A stretch of 44,325 bases of DNA from Crocinitomicaceae bacterium (GTDB taxonomy: Bacteria > Bacteroidota > Bacteroidia > Flavobacteriales_D > Crocinitomicaceae). The position numbers and the translations under genes are program-made. Every line of letters begins with the position of its first letter. Positions within the stretch are counted from its first letter, which is position 1. The notes beneath the pieces are model-generated. The model ran no database searches and had not been told where the DNA came from. It was given only the letters and a program-made list of their open reading frames with translations. Of the stretch, positions 26,061 through 34,745 are shown in pieces. The stretch lies in contig JAKVAQ010000034.1 in assembly GCA_022447665.1 (NCBI GenBank), positions 19,203-63,527 on the forward strand, read 5' to 3'.

Positions 26061-27178
26061 TCTGCTTTCGCAAAGTTCGTGCTATAAGTAATACCACTTT
26101 TGGTTGTTGCCTTAAAGAAGTAATAACCATTATCTAGATTAGATACATCAATGCTTTCGCCAATATTCAGCGTGGCTTGCGTTTGAACTATTGTACCGTT
26201 CACCGAATATATTTCAATGTTTTCTAATACTTCATCGGATTTTATGAAAATTTGATCAGCTGTAGGGTTTGGGAAAAGTTCAATGCCTAAATGATAGTCA
26301 ATGTCTGTTCCTAAACTTGAAGGTGAAGGATGTGTAAATTGATTAAAGAAATGCCAAGATATCACATAACCACTTGTATCGTTTACGCCAGGTATTAAGA
26401 AGATATGACCTGCATCAGTCATTTTCCATAATTCAAAGTGCGTTGTCGCTTCATATTCAATTTTTTCGATCGTTACACCATCTGCAGCATTGTCTGGGAT
26501 ATTTGTGATTGTAGAGTCGCCAGTAAAGCCATGGCTTACCTTCAGTGTTTCAATTGTTTTAGGAATAAGACTCAAGGTAGGTAAGGCAGCACCGTCGTAA
26601 GGGACTACATCGTCAGCAGTTCCATGAATATGCATTGTAGGCACAGGGTAAAGAGGTGCAAAGTCATCGGCGTCAGCATCACTCATGGTTCCGATGTGAC
26701 ATGCTACAGCAGCAATTCTATCCGATAAATAGTTACAAGCGTGGTAGGTCATGATAGATCCCATAGAAATTCCCATCATGTAAACTCTATCTAAATTAAC
26801 CGAGTAGTGTGCATTGATACTATCCAATAAACTTGAAATGAATAGAATATCATTTGCTGAAGAACCAGCTGCAGTGCCATTATTCCAAGCATTTTGACCG
26901 AATAGATTTGGTAATCCTTGTAAATAAAGAGGGATAAATCTAGCCGTATCGGCGATAGCGTTCATCTCACCTCCAGTAGTCATGCCTGCTGCTGTTCCGC
27001 CAAGCCCATGAAGAATAAATACCACCGGCAAATCTTCCGCACTTGGATCAAATCCTGTTGGTAAATATTGAAGATAGGTTCTTTCTACTCCATCAATATC
27101 TATTTCTTCTGTGGTGAGTTGAGCTAAACTTGAAAAGGAGAATGAAATTAAAATAAGGGTAATCGCTAATTCTTTCAT
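26057..27178 (-). CDS. Secreted alpha/beta-hydrolase esterase (CE1/LpqC-like) with T9SS sorting domain
   Basis: From ATG 27178 the protein has 373 residues and a signal peptide (MKELAITLILISFSFSSLAQ). The frame stays open to 27268, but that extension overlaps recQ and lacks signal character. The hydrolase shows the oxyanion segment FILHGLGGTAAGM, the nucleophile Ser138 in MMGISMGS, the acid in HIHGTADDVVPYDG and the His in TDAGHIF. This resembles polyhydroxybutyrate depolymerase and feruloyl-esterase-like enzymes. The tail LGIELFPNPTADQIFI with YSVNGTIV and LDNGYYFFKAT is a type A T9SS domain, so it acts outside the cell on an ester I cannot name. It starts 13 bases after recQ. Confidence 0.9.
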   Translation of the reverse strand: MKELAITLILISFSFSSLAQLTTEEIDIDGVERTYLQYLPTGFDPSAEDLPVVFILHGLGGTAAGMTTGGEMNAIADTARFIPLYLQGLPNLFGQNAWNNGTAAGSSANDILFISSLLDSINAHYSVNLDRVYMMGISMGSIMTYHACNYLSDRIAAVACHIGTMSDADADDFAPLYPVPTMHIHGTADDVVPYDGAALPTLSLIPKTIETLKVSHGFTGDSTITNIPDNAADGVTIEKIEYEATTHFELWKMTDAGHIFLIPGVNDTSGYVISWHFFNQFTHPSPSSLGTDIDYHLGIELFPNPTADQIFIKSDEVLENIEIYSVNGTIVQTQATLNIGESIDVSNLDNGYYFFKATTKSGITYSTNFAKAD

Positions 27179-27191
27179 AAAAGTTAAGGTA

Positions 27192-29078
27192 CTATATTTT
27201 TTCAAATCTAGAACCATCCATAGAAATAGAAATTTTGCCTTCGTCTTCAATAATGCGCAGGATATCAATTAATTCTGAAGTATTGTAAACTGATAATTCA
27301 TGTGCAAGTTGCGCAATTTCTGTTATTGAATTTGAAGTTATTTTAGTCCAAACAAGCTCTTTGCTCAAAGGTGATTTATTCTTACGTAGACAATTAGAAC
27401 AGTTCCCGCAATCGTTCGATTGAAATCCGAAGTACTTGAGCACTTCCTTTTGTATACAAGACTTTGTTTCCAGCAATTGTATCAAGTTGTTGAGTTGATT
27501 TTCTTTTACCTCTTTTCGTTTACTGTAAGCATCGGACGAGATTCGTAAATTATTTTGAGCAATTATCTCGGAAGTAAAAATGATTTCAGGACTCTGGCTT
27601 GATGGGAGGTAATCTATGAGATCTAAGTCTTTCAGGTGTTGCAAGGTGTCTTTAACTTGAGCTAACGATATTCCAGTTTTTTCAGCGATCTTTCGTTCAT
27701 CAATAGAGACATATTTGTCAAAAATACCAACTGAAGTTCGAAGAATAAAATTAATAAGTTGATCCGACACTTTGCGCCGTACTTGCTCAGAGTAAATTGC
27801 TTCTTTTGAGGCTTTGATAAACATGCTAGAGCTTCTTATTCCAGCTTCTGTAAGGTAAATTAGTCCATTATTTTCAAGAATCTTTAAAGCCGAAAAACTT
27901 TCAAATAAATCAAACCGGTATTTTCTAGAGAACTCGGCCAAATCAAAGGGGTATCGCTCGTCTAGCCCTGACCCTGTTGCCAATTGAAAATGGCTGGCTA
28001 AAGCGACATAAACTTGCTTAATAAATTTTAAATCAGGGAAGGATTTTTGATGTCTCGTTTGTATGTTTTCTAAGTCCTTATCTGAAAACAGTAAATGGGC
28101 TTCTGCTTTTTCATTGTCTCTCCCTGCTCTTCCTGCCTCTTGGAAATAACTTTCTATGTTTTGAGGAGGTTCTATATGAATTACAAATCGCACATCACCC
28201 TTATCTATGCCCATCCCAAAAGCATTGGTGGCCACCATTATTTTGTTATCGCCATTTGTCCATGCATTTTGCCTCTTTTTTCGCTCCACATTTCCCAGAC
28301 CACCATGATAAAATGTTGCACTGAACCCGTTCGTGTATAAATAGTCGTATGTCTCTTTTACGGCTTTTCTACTTGAGGCATAAATGATTCCTGATTGATT
28401 TTTAAATCTGTTCAAAATATTGTCAAGATCGTTCTGTTTACCTAGAGTTTTATGAATGTGATATGAAAGGTTTGGTCGTTCAAAGGAGGACTCAAATAAC
28501 TTTACATTCTTTAGGTTCAAGTGTTTTTCAATATCCTTGGTGACTTCACGCGTTGCTGTTGCAGTCAAAGCAATCATAGGTGTGTTAGGAAGCTCTTCTC
28601 TGAGGCGATGTATCTTTTGATAGGCAGGTCTAAAATCATGTCCCCATTCAGAGATACAGTGTGCCTCATCAATAGCGATCATGGAAACATTCATCTTTTT
28701 TAGTCTTTCCTTAAAGATTCTTGTTTCCAGTCGTTCTGGTGCTATATATAAGAACTTGTAATTTCCATAACAAGCATTGTCTAAGGCTATATCGATTTGA
28801 TGCTTAGTCATGGTAGAATTTACCATGAGCGCACGAATGTTTCTTTTGGATAACTGATGAATTTGATCCTCCATTAAAGCAATCAATGGACTGATGACAA
28901 TACAGATTCCTTCACGCATCAATCCTGGAACTTGGTAACAAATGGATTTTCCTCCGCCAGTAGGTAAAAGAGCAATTACATCTTCGTTACTCTCTATCGC
29001 AGAAATAATAGCTTCTTGTCCTTTTCTAAATGAAGGATACCCCCAGTATTTTCCTAGTATTTCTAACGCGTTTTTCAC
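27192..29078 (-). CDS. recQ: ATP-dependent DNA helicase RecQ
   Basis: This 628-residue superfamily 2 helicase starts at GTG 29078, the codon that gives the usual N-terminus ending YWGYPSFRKGQ. Motif I is PTGGGKS (residues 39-45); then IDEAHCISEWGHDFRP (II and the aromatic-rich loop), ALTATAT (III), ATNAFGMGIDKGDVRFVIH (V) and QEAGRAGRD (VI). A RecQ zinc cluster (CIQKEVLKYFG, then CGNCSNC) and winged helix follow. The C-terminal HRDC domain of the longest RecQ proteins is not evident; the last 70 residues are helical. It acts in recombination and fork repair. Confidence 0.93.
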   Translation of the reverse strand: MKNALEILGKYWGYPSFRKGQEAIISAIESNEDVIALLPTGGGKSICYQVPGLMREGICIVISPLIALMEDQIHQLSKRNIRALMVNSTMTKHQIDIALDNACYGNYKFLYIAPERLETRIFKERLKKMNVSMIAIDEAHCISEWGHDFRPAYQKIHRLREELPNTPMIALTATATREVTKDIEKHLNLKNVKLFESSFERPNLSYHIHKTLGKQNDLDNILNRFKNQSGIIYASSRKAVKETYDYLYTNGFSATFYHGGLGNVERKKRQNAWTNGDNKIMVATNAFGMGIDKGDVRFVIHIEPPQNIESYFQEAGRAGRDNEKAEAHLLFSDKDLENIQTRHQKSFPDLKFIKQVYVALASHFQLATGSGLDERYPFDLAEFSRKYRFDLFESFSALKILENNGLIYLTEAGIRSSSMFIKASKEAIYSEQVRRKVSDQLINFILRTSVGIFDKYVSIDERKIAEKTGISLAQVKDTLQHLKDLDLIDYLPSSQSPEIIFTSEIIAQNNLRISSDAYSKRKEVKENQLNNLIQLLETKSCIQKEVLKYFGFQSNDCGNCSNCLRKNKSPLSKELVWTKITSNSITEIAQLAHELSVYNTSELIDILRIIEDEGKISISMDGSRFEKI

Positions 29079-29091
29079 CTTAAATCGTGTT

Positions 29092-29106
29092 CAAATGTAA
29101 ACATTT
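29092..29106 (-). promoter_or_regulatory. recQ -7 element overlapped by a small inverted repeat
   Basis: On the minus strand TACATTTG (29092-29099) is an exact TAnnTTTG, 13 bases before the GTG start of recQ. The same bases are part of AAATGT-AA-ACATTT (29093-29106), a 6-bp inverted repeat that could be an operator. The repeat is AT-rich and short, so chance is possible. Confidence 0.4.
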
Positions 29107-29146
29107 AATAACGGTAATTTTTCTTTTTTTTAAGTGCGTTTTCCTC

Positions 29147-29177
29147 TTGTAAAAGCCCTTTTAAATGCTTATCTTCG
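29147..29177 (+). promoter_or_regulatory. Promoter for the ilvE-aroE-miaA operon
   Basis: TTG at 29147-29149 and TATCTTCG at 29170-29177 (7 of 8 to TAnnTTTG) are 20 bases apart, a normal Bacteroidota spacing. The -7 element ends 20 bases before the chosen ATG at 29198. Placing the promoter here argues against a start at 29165. Confidence 0.5.
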
Positions 29178-29197
29178 TGCACCGAAAATTTCATACG

Positions 29198-30268
29198 ATG
29201 TCAACAAATACAGTTAATATTTCCATTCAAAAAGTCGCTAAATCAAGAATCACAGATGTAGACTTTGAGAACCTACCATTTGGAAAAGAGTTTTCGGATC
29301 ATATGGTGGAAATTGACTACGCAGATGGCCAGTGGGGGGAACCTACAATTGTTCCTTTTGCTAATTTATCTATTCATCCTGCAACATCTGCGCTTCATTA
29401 TGGACAAGCTATTTTTGAAGGGCTTAAAGCGCAAAAAGCTGCAAATGGAGATGTGTTGGTGTTTAGACCAGATATGAATGCAAAACGTTTCGCTGAATCT
29501 GCAAAACGTATGTGTATGGCTTCTGTTCCTGAAGATATGTTCTTAGCGTCCCTAGAGGCTTTACTTAAATTAGACCGTGATTGGGTACCGACAAAAGAAG
29601 GACAGTCACTCTACATTCGTCCATTCATGATTGCAACTGACGAATATGTTGGAATTCGACCATCAGAAAATTATAAATTCATCATTTTAACTTGTCCTGT
29701 CGGAGCATACTACTCTGAGCCAGTGAAAGTAAAAATTGAAACCGAATACACTAGAGCCGCAGCTGGTGGTGTTGGTAGAGCAAAAGCAGCTGGAAATTAT
29801 GCTGCCTCTCTGTACCCGGCAAAATTGGGAGCTGAACAAGGCTACCGTCAATTAGTATGGACAGATGCTAAAACACATAAGTACATAGAAGAGGCAGGAA
29901 CCATGAATATCGTATTCGTTATTGGTGATACTATTATTACCCCTTCGGAGGAAAATGATACCATTCTTAAAGGGATTACCAAGCGTTCTGTGTTAGAGGT
30001 AGCGCAAGACTGGGGGTATAAAATTGAAGAGAGAGATGTTACGGTAGAGGAAGTAATGAATGCAATAAAAGACGGGACTTTGAAGGATGCATTTGGTGCG
30101 GGTACTGCTGCAACTATTGCTCCAATTTCTTCTGTAGGCTTTGAAGGTGTTGATTATGACCTTCCAGCTGTTGAGTCTAGAGAGTTCTCTAACAAAGTAA
30201 AGGACTATCTAACGAAATACAAAGCTGGTGAAGTAGAGGATAAGTTTGGTTGGTTAATGCGCGTATAG
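29198..30268 (+). CDS. ilvE: Branched-chain amino acid aminotransferase
   Basis: This is a 356-residue class IV PLP enzyme. ATG 29198 (MSTNTVNISIQ) is preferred over the in-frame 29165, because the latter would place the likely promoter -7 element inside the coding region. Motifs include PATSALHYGQAIFEGLKA, YIRPFMIATDEYVG, and GRAKAAGNYAASLYPA, whose Lys should bind PLP, then EEAGTMNIVFV and GTAATIAPI. It transfers amino groups between glutamate and the keto acids of Leu, Ile and Val. It is the first gene of a run with aroE, a lipoprotein gene and miaA. Confidence 0.95.
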   Translation: MSTNTVNISIQKVAKSRITDVDFENLPFGKEFSDHMVEIDYADGQWGEPTIVPFANLSIHPATSALHYGQAIFEGLKAQKAANGDVLVFRPDMNAKRFAESAKRMCMASVPEDMFLASLEALLKLDRDWVPTKEGQSLYIRPFMIATDEYVGIRPSENYKFIILTCPVGAYYSEPVKVKIETEYTRAAAGGVGRAKAAGNYAASLYPAKLGAEQGYRQLVWTDAKTHKYIEEAGTMNIVFVIGDTIITPSEENDTILKGITKRSVLEVAQDWGYKIEERDVTVEEVMNAIKDGTLKDAFGAGTAATIAPISSVGFEGVDYDLPAVESREFSNKVKDYLTKYKAGEVEDKFGWLMRV

Positions 30269-30269
30269 T

Positions 30270-30998
30270 TTGAGTTTATTTGGCTTAGTCGGCAAATCAC
30301 TTTCGCATTCTTTTTCACGCGATTATTTTTCTAAGAAATTTGATCATCTAGGTATTTTACATGCCTATGAGAATTTTGAATTTCCTTCTATTGAGGGTGT
30401 TCTTTCACTGAAATCCAAAGTAGAGCTTAAAGGTTTCAATGTCACAATTCCATATAAAACAGCGATTATACCTTATTTGGATGAACTTAGTGAAGAAGCA
30501 GTAGCTATTGGTGCCGTAAATACTGTGAAAATTGAAGGCGAGAATTGGATAGGACATAATACAGATGCTTTTGGGTTTAAGCAAATGATAGCGCCATTTC
30601 TTAAAGGGCATCAGCATAAAGCGCTAATTATTGGGACAGGTGGAGCGTCCAAAGCAGTCGCTTATGTGCTAGAGGGGATTGGCTTAGAAGTAAATTACCT
30701 CTCTAGAGATCCAAAAGAAAGAAATCATTTTCCTTATGAAGATGTCAATACGAATATGATTGACTTCCATAAAGTTATTGTAAACTGCACTCCCCTGGGT
30801 ACTTTTCCAAATATAGAGGATAGGCCTTCAATTACTTATGATGCATTTACACCAGATCACCTGGCAATCGACTTAATTTACAATCCTGCGGAAACAAAAT
30901 TTTTATCTTTGGCCAAAGCTCAAGGAGCTAAAACACTTAATGGACTTACAATGCTTGAACAACAAGCAGAAAAAAGTTGGGAAATATGGAATCAGTAA
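30270..30998 (+). CDS. aroE: Shikimate dehydrogenase
   Basis: This 242-residue enzyme reduces 3-dehydroshikimate to shikimate with NADPH. The start is a TTG, one base after the ilvE stop. No ATG upstream of the shikimate-binding motif SLSHSFS (residues 10-16) exists, so TTG is required. Further motifs are NVTIPYK with the catalytic Lys, AVNTV, NTDAFGF with the catalytic Asp, and the dinucleotide loop IGTGGASKAV. At 242 residues it is slightly shorter than the usual 270 but looks complete to the C-terminal GLTMLEQQAEKSWEIW. Confidence 0.95.
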   Translation: MSLFGLVGKSLSHSFSRDYFSKKFDHLGILHAYENFEFPSIEGVLSLKSKVELKGFNVTIPYKTAIIPYLDELSEEAVAIGAVNTVKIEGENWIGHNTDAFGFKQMIAPFLKGHQHKALIIGTGGASKAVAYVLEGIGLEVNYLSRDPKERNHFPYEDVNTNMIDFHKVIVNCTPLGTFPNIEDRPSITYDAFTPDHLAIDLIYNPAETKFLSLAKAQGAKTLNGLTMLEQQAEKSWEIWNQ

Positions 30999-31579
30999 AA
31001 TCGTTATTCTGCCTAATTCTTCTAGGTGCAACTCTTACGCTTAGCTCATGCAGCGATAGACGCACAAATTTCACCACCTTAAATGAAGATGGTGATATTG
31101 TAGTTTCAGACGCTAGCCTTGCTATCCTTGAAGGTTTAATGGAAGATTATATTGAATGCAAGGAGAATGAAACAGAAGAGCGCGAATGTAACCACTTTAC
31201 GGCAGAAGCTATCTGTAGATTTTATGAGGTCGATGATTTTGAACAAGATGGAGAATATGTTTCCTATAGAGAGATAAAGGATATTGTAACATTGAATGGT
31301 GGAACTTGGGAGCCAATTGGACTAGCTGATAGTCAAGAAAACTTAGATGCTGCTCAAAATACAGCCAATAACGGTACTGCAACAATAGCCTTTGATCCAA
31401 CTAAAACAAATCATGTTGCTATTATTCTTCCAGGCTCTACTCAAAAGTCCTCTTCGTGGGATTTGGACGTGCCCAATTCAGCAAGTTTCTTTGTTCACAA
31501 AGCCGATGGATATGTAAACAAGGCACTTTCTTATTCGTTTAGATCATCTGAAGGCATCATCCTTTACAACAAAAAATAA
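30986..31579 (+). CDS. Lipoprotein with a putative papain-fold (CHAP/NlpC-like) hydrolase domain
   Basis: The protein has 197 residues from ATG 30986, which overlaps the aroE end by 13 bases; a TTG at 30977 is a less likely start. A lipoprotein signal peptide ends in LTLSSCS (Cys22). The mature part contains ERECNHFTAEAICRFY and, 75 residues after Cys68, ANNGTATIAF followed by TNHVAIILPG (His143). Cys-N-x-F-x-A then a His in HVAIxxPG is the pattern of CHAP or NlpC/P60-like cysteine amidases, so a cell-wall or peptide amidase is possible. The overall family was not recognised. It lies between aroE and miaA, overlapping both. Confidence 0.6.
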   Translation: MESVKSLFCLILLGATLTLSSCSDRRTNFTTLNEDGDIVVSDASLAILEGLMEDYIECKENETEERECNHFTAEAICRFYEVDDFEQDGEYVSYREIKDIVTLNGGTWEPIGLADSQENLDAAQNTANNGTATIAFDPTKTNHVAIILPGSTQKSSSWDLDVPNSASFFVHKADGYVNKALSYSFRSSEGIILYNKK

Positions 31580-32517
31580 TGAATCCCTTACTGGTTATTT
31601 TAGGTCCCACCGCATCAGGTAAAACTAATTTAGCCTGTCAAGTTGCACTTAAATATAGTGGAGAAATTATTTCTGCCGATTCGCGTCAGGTGTATCGCAG
31701 GATGGATATCGGAACAGGAAAGGATATCGAAGAATACACGACAGAAGGGATAAAAATCCCGTATCATTTAATTGATATTGTTGAGCCTGGCACAAAGTAC
31801 CATATAGGTCAATTTCAACTTGATTTTATCGAGGCCTATCATCATATCCGACAAAAACAGCATCTTCCTATCCTTTGCGGAGGCAGTGGCCTGTATTTAG
31901 AAACTGCTATTGAAGGTCAATCTTTCTTAGGAATTAAAAAGAATAAAGCCCTAAGAGATGAACTAGAAAAGTTAAACGATAAAGAGCTTCTTAAGGAAGT
32001 TAAAAAAGTTGATGCCGATATCTTGGATATGCTCACAGTCCAAACAAGGGATCGAAAAATAAGAGCAATTGAAATTCAAGAATACCTTCGGCAACATCCA
32101 GATCATAATCCAGCAAAGGTTCCGCAAATGGATGTATGCATAATTGGAGTGGATATTGAACGAGAGGCCCGTCGAAATAAAATCACGACTAGACTGAGAA
32201 AGCGATTAAAAGAAGGAATGGTAGAAGAGGTTGAAAACCTTTTGAATGAGGGCCTTTCTCATGAGGTTATGGAGTATTATGGTTTAGAATACAAATGGAT
32301 TTCTCTGTACCTGCAAGGAGAAGTGGATTACACGCAAATGTTTGAGAAATTAGAAATCGCCATTCATCAATTCGCGAAGCGCCAAATGACTTGGTTCCGG
32401 GGCATGGAACGAAAAGGAAACTCCATTCATTGGTTAGATTATTCTCAGCCTATGGAAGAGAAAATAAATTTCGTTCAAGAAAAAATGAGGTCTATCTTGA
32501 ATTTCAACCACTCATAA
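31579..32517 (+). CDS. miaA: tRNA dimethylallyltransferase
   Basis: This 312-residue enzyme transfers dimethylallyl to N6 of A37 in tRNAs reading UNN codons. The P-loop GPTASGKT is at residues 8-15, followed by ISADSRQVYRRMDIGTGKD, which holds the catalytic Asp and the tRNA-contacting segment. ILCGGSGLYLE and QFAKRQMTWFRGM near the end are family signatures. Its ATG overlaps the preceding stop as TAATG. Bacteroidota often carry two miaA paralogues; which one this is cannot be told here. Confidence 0.94.
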   Translation: MNPLLVILGPTASGKTNLACQVALKYSGEIISADSRQVYRRMDIGTGKDIEEYTTEGIKIPYHLIDIVEPGTKYHIGQFQLDFIEAYHHIRQKQHLPILCGGSGLYLETAIEGQSFLGIKKNKALRDELEKLNDKELLKEVKKVDADILDMLTVQTRDRKIRAIEIQEYLRQHPDHNPAKVPQMDVCIIGVDIEREARRNKITTRLRKRLKEGMVEEVENLLNEGLSHEVMEYYGLEYKWISLYLQGEVDYTQMFEKLEIAIHQFAKRQMTWFRGMERKGNSIHWLDYSQPMEEKINFVQEKMRSILNFNHS

Positions 32518-32567
32518 ATCAATCTTCCGAATCAATCTTGTTCCCAATGTTTTGGCAGAATTATTGG

Positions 32568-32575
32568 TATCTTCG
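32568..32575 (+). promoter_or_regulatory. Candidate -7 element for the dipeptidyl peptidase gene
   Basis: TATCTTCG (7 of 8 to TAnnTTTG, identical to the ilvE element) ends 17 bases before the ATG. The nearest TTTG (32551-32554) is 13 bases away, shorter than usual. Confidence 0.4.
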
Positions 32576-32592
32576 TTCAAAACGAATTCTTA

Positions 32593-34743
32593 ATGAAAGT
32601 ATTAAACAGCATCTTAACCTTAGCTTTTCTAGTTAGCGGTTTTACCCTTGCTCAAAAGGAATTAACAAACGAATTAATTTGGTATAGTGGAGAGTTTTCT
32701 TCAGATTATGTTTACTCCGTTTCATCCATGAACGATGGAGAGCATTTTACCCAAGTAGAGGACAATAAAATCGTTAAGTATAGCTACAAGAATTTTGATG
32801 AGCCTGTTGGAGATATTCTGAATGGAAAAGATTATGACCTAAATATTTCGAGTTATTCTTTTAATGCTGATGAAACGAAGGTACTGGTAGAAACTGATGT
32901 AAAGAGTATATACCGATACAGTTATACTGCGGAGTATTATATCGTTGATTTAAAGGCTAATAAATCTACCAAACTTTACGATAAGGCTCCGCAGATGCTA
33001 GCTGATTTTTCTCCTGATGGTTCTAAAGTAGCTTTTATCAGCGAAAACAATCTTTATTACAAGGATCTCACTAGTGAGGCCATCACTCAAATAACCGACG
33101 ATGGGGAAGTTAATAAAATCATTAACGGAACCACTGATTGGGTTTATGAAGAAGAATTCGGTATAACAAAAGGTTTCTATTGGTCCCCAGAAGGCACAAA
33201 GATTGCTTATATGAGATTCGATGAATCTGAAGTAAAGGAATTTGTGATGGACTATTATTACGGTGGTACTTACCCCGAGAAGTACAAATTTAAATATCCT
33301 AAGGCCGGAGAGGATAACTCTAAGCTTTCGTTGAACATCTACAGTCTACAATCGCAAAAGACTATTGTTGTTGACAGAGGACCATTTGAGTACGTTCCTC
33401 GAATGAAATGGACGAATGATGATAACACCTTAGTTTATTTAGCGCTTAATAGACATCAGAATAATCTAACTTACGCGAGTGTAACAGTCGATGGTGAAAA
33501 TCAAACAGGTGCGATAATGTACCAGGACAGATCTGATACATATGTGGATGTAGACGATAATTTAATTTTCTTAAAAGATGGAAATACCTTTATAAAGACA
33601 TCAGAAAAAGATGGTTATAATCACATTTACGCCATTGCTTTTGACGGCGCAGAAACTCAAATAACTAAGGGTGATTGGGATGTTGTTGAGCTTTTAGGGA
33701 TTGATGAGAAAAAGGATATCATCTATTACATTTCTGCGGAAGAAGGAGCAATGTATAAAACCTTATATTCTATAAAGAAAGATGGTTCTGGGAAGAAAAA
33801 GCTATCTGAGCGTTTGGGAAGTAATTCTGTTTCATTTTCTAAAGGAATGAAGTACTACATGAATTTCTATTCCAATGCCAATGAACCATATGAGATTTCT
33901 GTTCATCAGGCCAGTGGAAAGAAAATTAGCACATTGGTGGATAATGCAGCGTTGAAAAAGGTACTTGAGGGGTATAATCTTTCCAAAAAAGAGTTCATAA
34001 CAATAAAAGGGGCGGAATACGATCTGAACGCATTTATAATTAAGCCGCCAAACTTTGACGAAAGCAAGAAATATCCCGTTTACTTCAATATTTACAATGG
34101 ACCAGGTCATAATACTGTAACGGATAGTTGGGGAGGTTCCAATCATTTGTATCACCAACTCTTGGCTCAAAAAGGATACATCGTTATATCTGTAGATACG
34201 AGAGGAACAATGTATAGAGGAGCGAAATTTAAAAAATCAACCTATTTACAATTAGGGAAATTGGAAACGGAAGATATGATCGCTGTTGCAAAAGAAGTGC
34301 AGGCATGGCCATATGTTGATCCGGAGCGAATTGGTGTAATGGGATGGAGTTATGGAGGTTATATGTCAAGCTTATGCATGACGAAAGGGGCTGATGTATT
34401 TAGCATGGGGATTGCAGTAGCGCCTGTGACGAACTGGCGTTGGTACGATAATATATATACCGAACGCTTTATGAGAACACCTGCAGAAAATGCTGCTGGT
34501 TACGATGATAACTCACCAATTAATCATGTCAAAAAAATGAAAGGTAAATACATGATCATTCATGGTACTGGTGATGATAATGTACATGCGCAGCATGCCT
34601 ACGAAATGACTTCTGAGCTGGTAAAAGAGAACAAAGAATTTGACATGTACATGTATACGAATAAGAATCATGGAATATATGGAGGAAAAACACGTTTACA
34701 TTTATTCAATATCATGTTAAACTATACGTTAGAAAATCTCTAA
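32593..34743 (+). CDS. Dipeptidyl peptidase IV (prolyl oligopeptidase family S9B)
   Basis: This 716-residue exported serine peptidase removes Xaa-Pro dipeptides from peptide N-termini. After the signal peptide (MKVLNSILTLAFLVSGFTLAQ) comes an eight-bladed propeller. It carries DWVYEEEFGITKGFYWSP with the paired Glu that binds the substrate amino terminus. The C-terminal hydrolase has Ser586 in GWSYGGY, Asp661 in GTGDDNVH and His693 in NKNHGIYGG; the 75 and 32 residue spacings match family expectation. It is likely periplasmic, and no T9SS tail is present. A thioredoxin-like gene follows 2 bases downstream. Confidence 0.95.
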   Translation: MKVLNSILTLAFLVSGFTLAQKELTNELIWYSGEFSSDYVYSVSSMNDGEHFTQVEDNKIVKYSYKNFDEPVGDILNGKDYDLNISSYSFNADETKVLVETDVKSIYRYSYTAEYYIVDLKANKSTKLYDKAPQMLADFSPDGSKVAFISENNLYYKDLTSEAITQITDDGEVNKIINGTTDWVYEEEFGITKGFYWSPEGTKIAYMRFDESEVKEFVMDYYYGGTYPEKYKFKYPKAGEDNSKLSLNIYSLQSQKTIVVDRGPFEYVPRMKWTNDDNTLVYLALNRHQNNLTYASVTVDGENQTGAIMYQDRSDTYVDVDDNLIFLKDGNTFIKTSEKDGYNHIYAIAFDGAETQITKGDWDVVELLGIDEKKDIIYYISAEEGAMYKTLYSIKKDGSGKKKLSERLGSNSVSFSKGMKYYMNFYSNANEPYEISVHQASGKKISTLVDNAALKKVLEGYNLSKKEFITIKGAEYDLNAFIIKPPNFDESKKYPVYFNIYNGPGHNTVTDSWGGSNHLYHQLLAQKGYIVISVDTRGTMYRGAKFKKSTYLQLGKLETEDMIAVAKEVQAWPYVDPERIGVMGWSYGGYMSSLCMTKGADVFSMGIAVAPVTNWRWYDNIYTERFMRTPAENAAGYDDNSPINHVKKMKGKYMIIHGTGDDNVHAQHAYEMTSELVKENKEFDMYMYTNKNHGIYGGKTRLHLFNIMLNYTLENL

Positions 34744-34745
34744 TT

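Noticed and set aside
27179-27268. Upstream extension of the esterase frame overlapping the recQ end.
   Set aside because: It lacks signal-peptide character and overlaps recQ; ATG 27178 starts a canonical signal peptide.
29165-29197. Upstream ATG for ilvE (MLIFVHRKFHT).
   Set aside because: The likely -7 promoter element TATCTTCG lies at 29170-29177, inside this extension.
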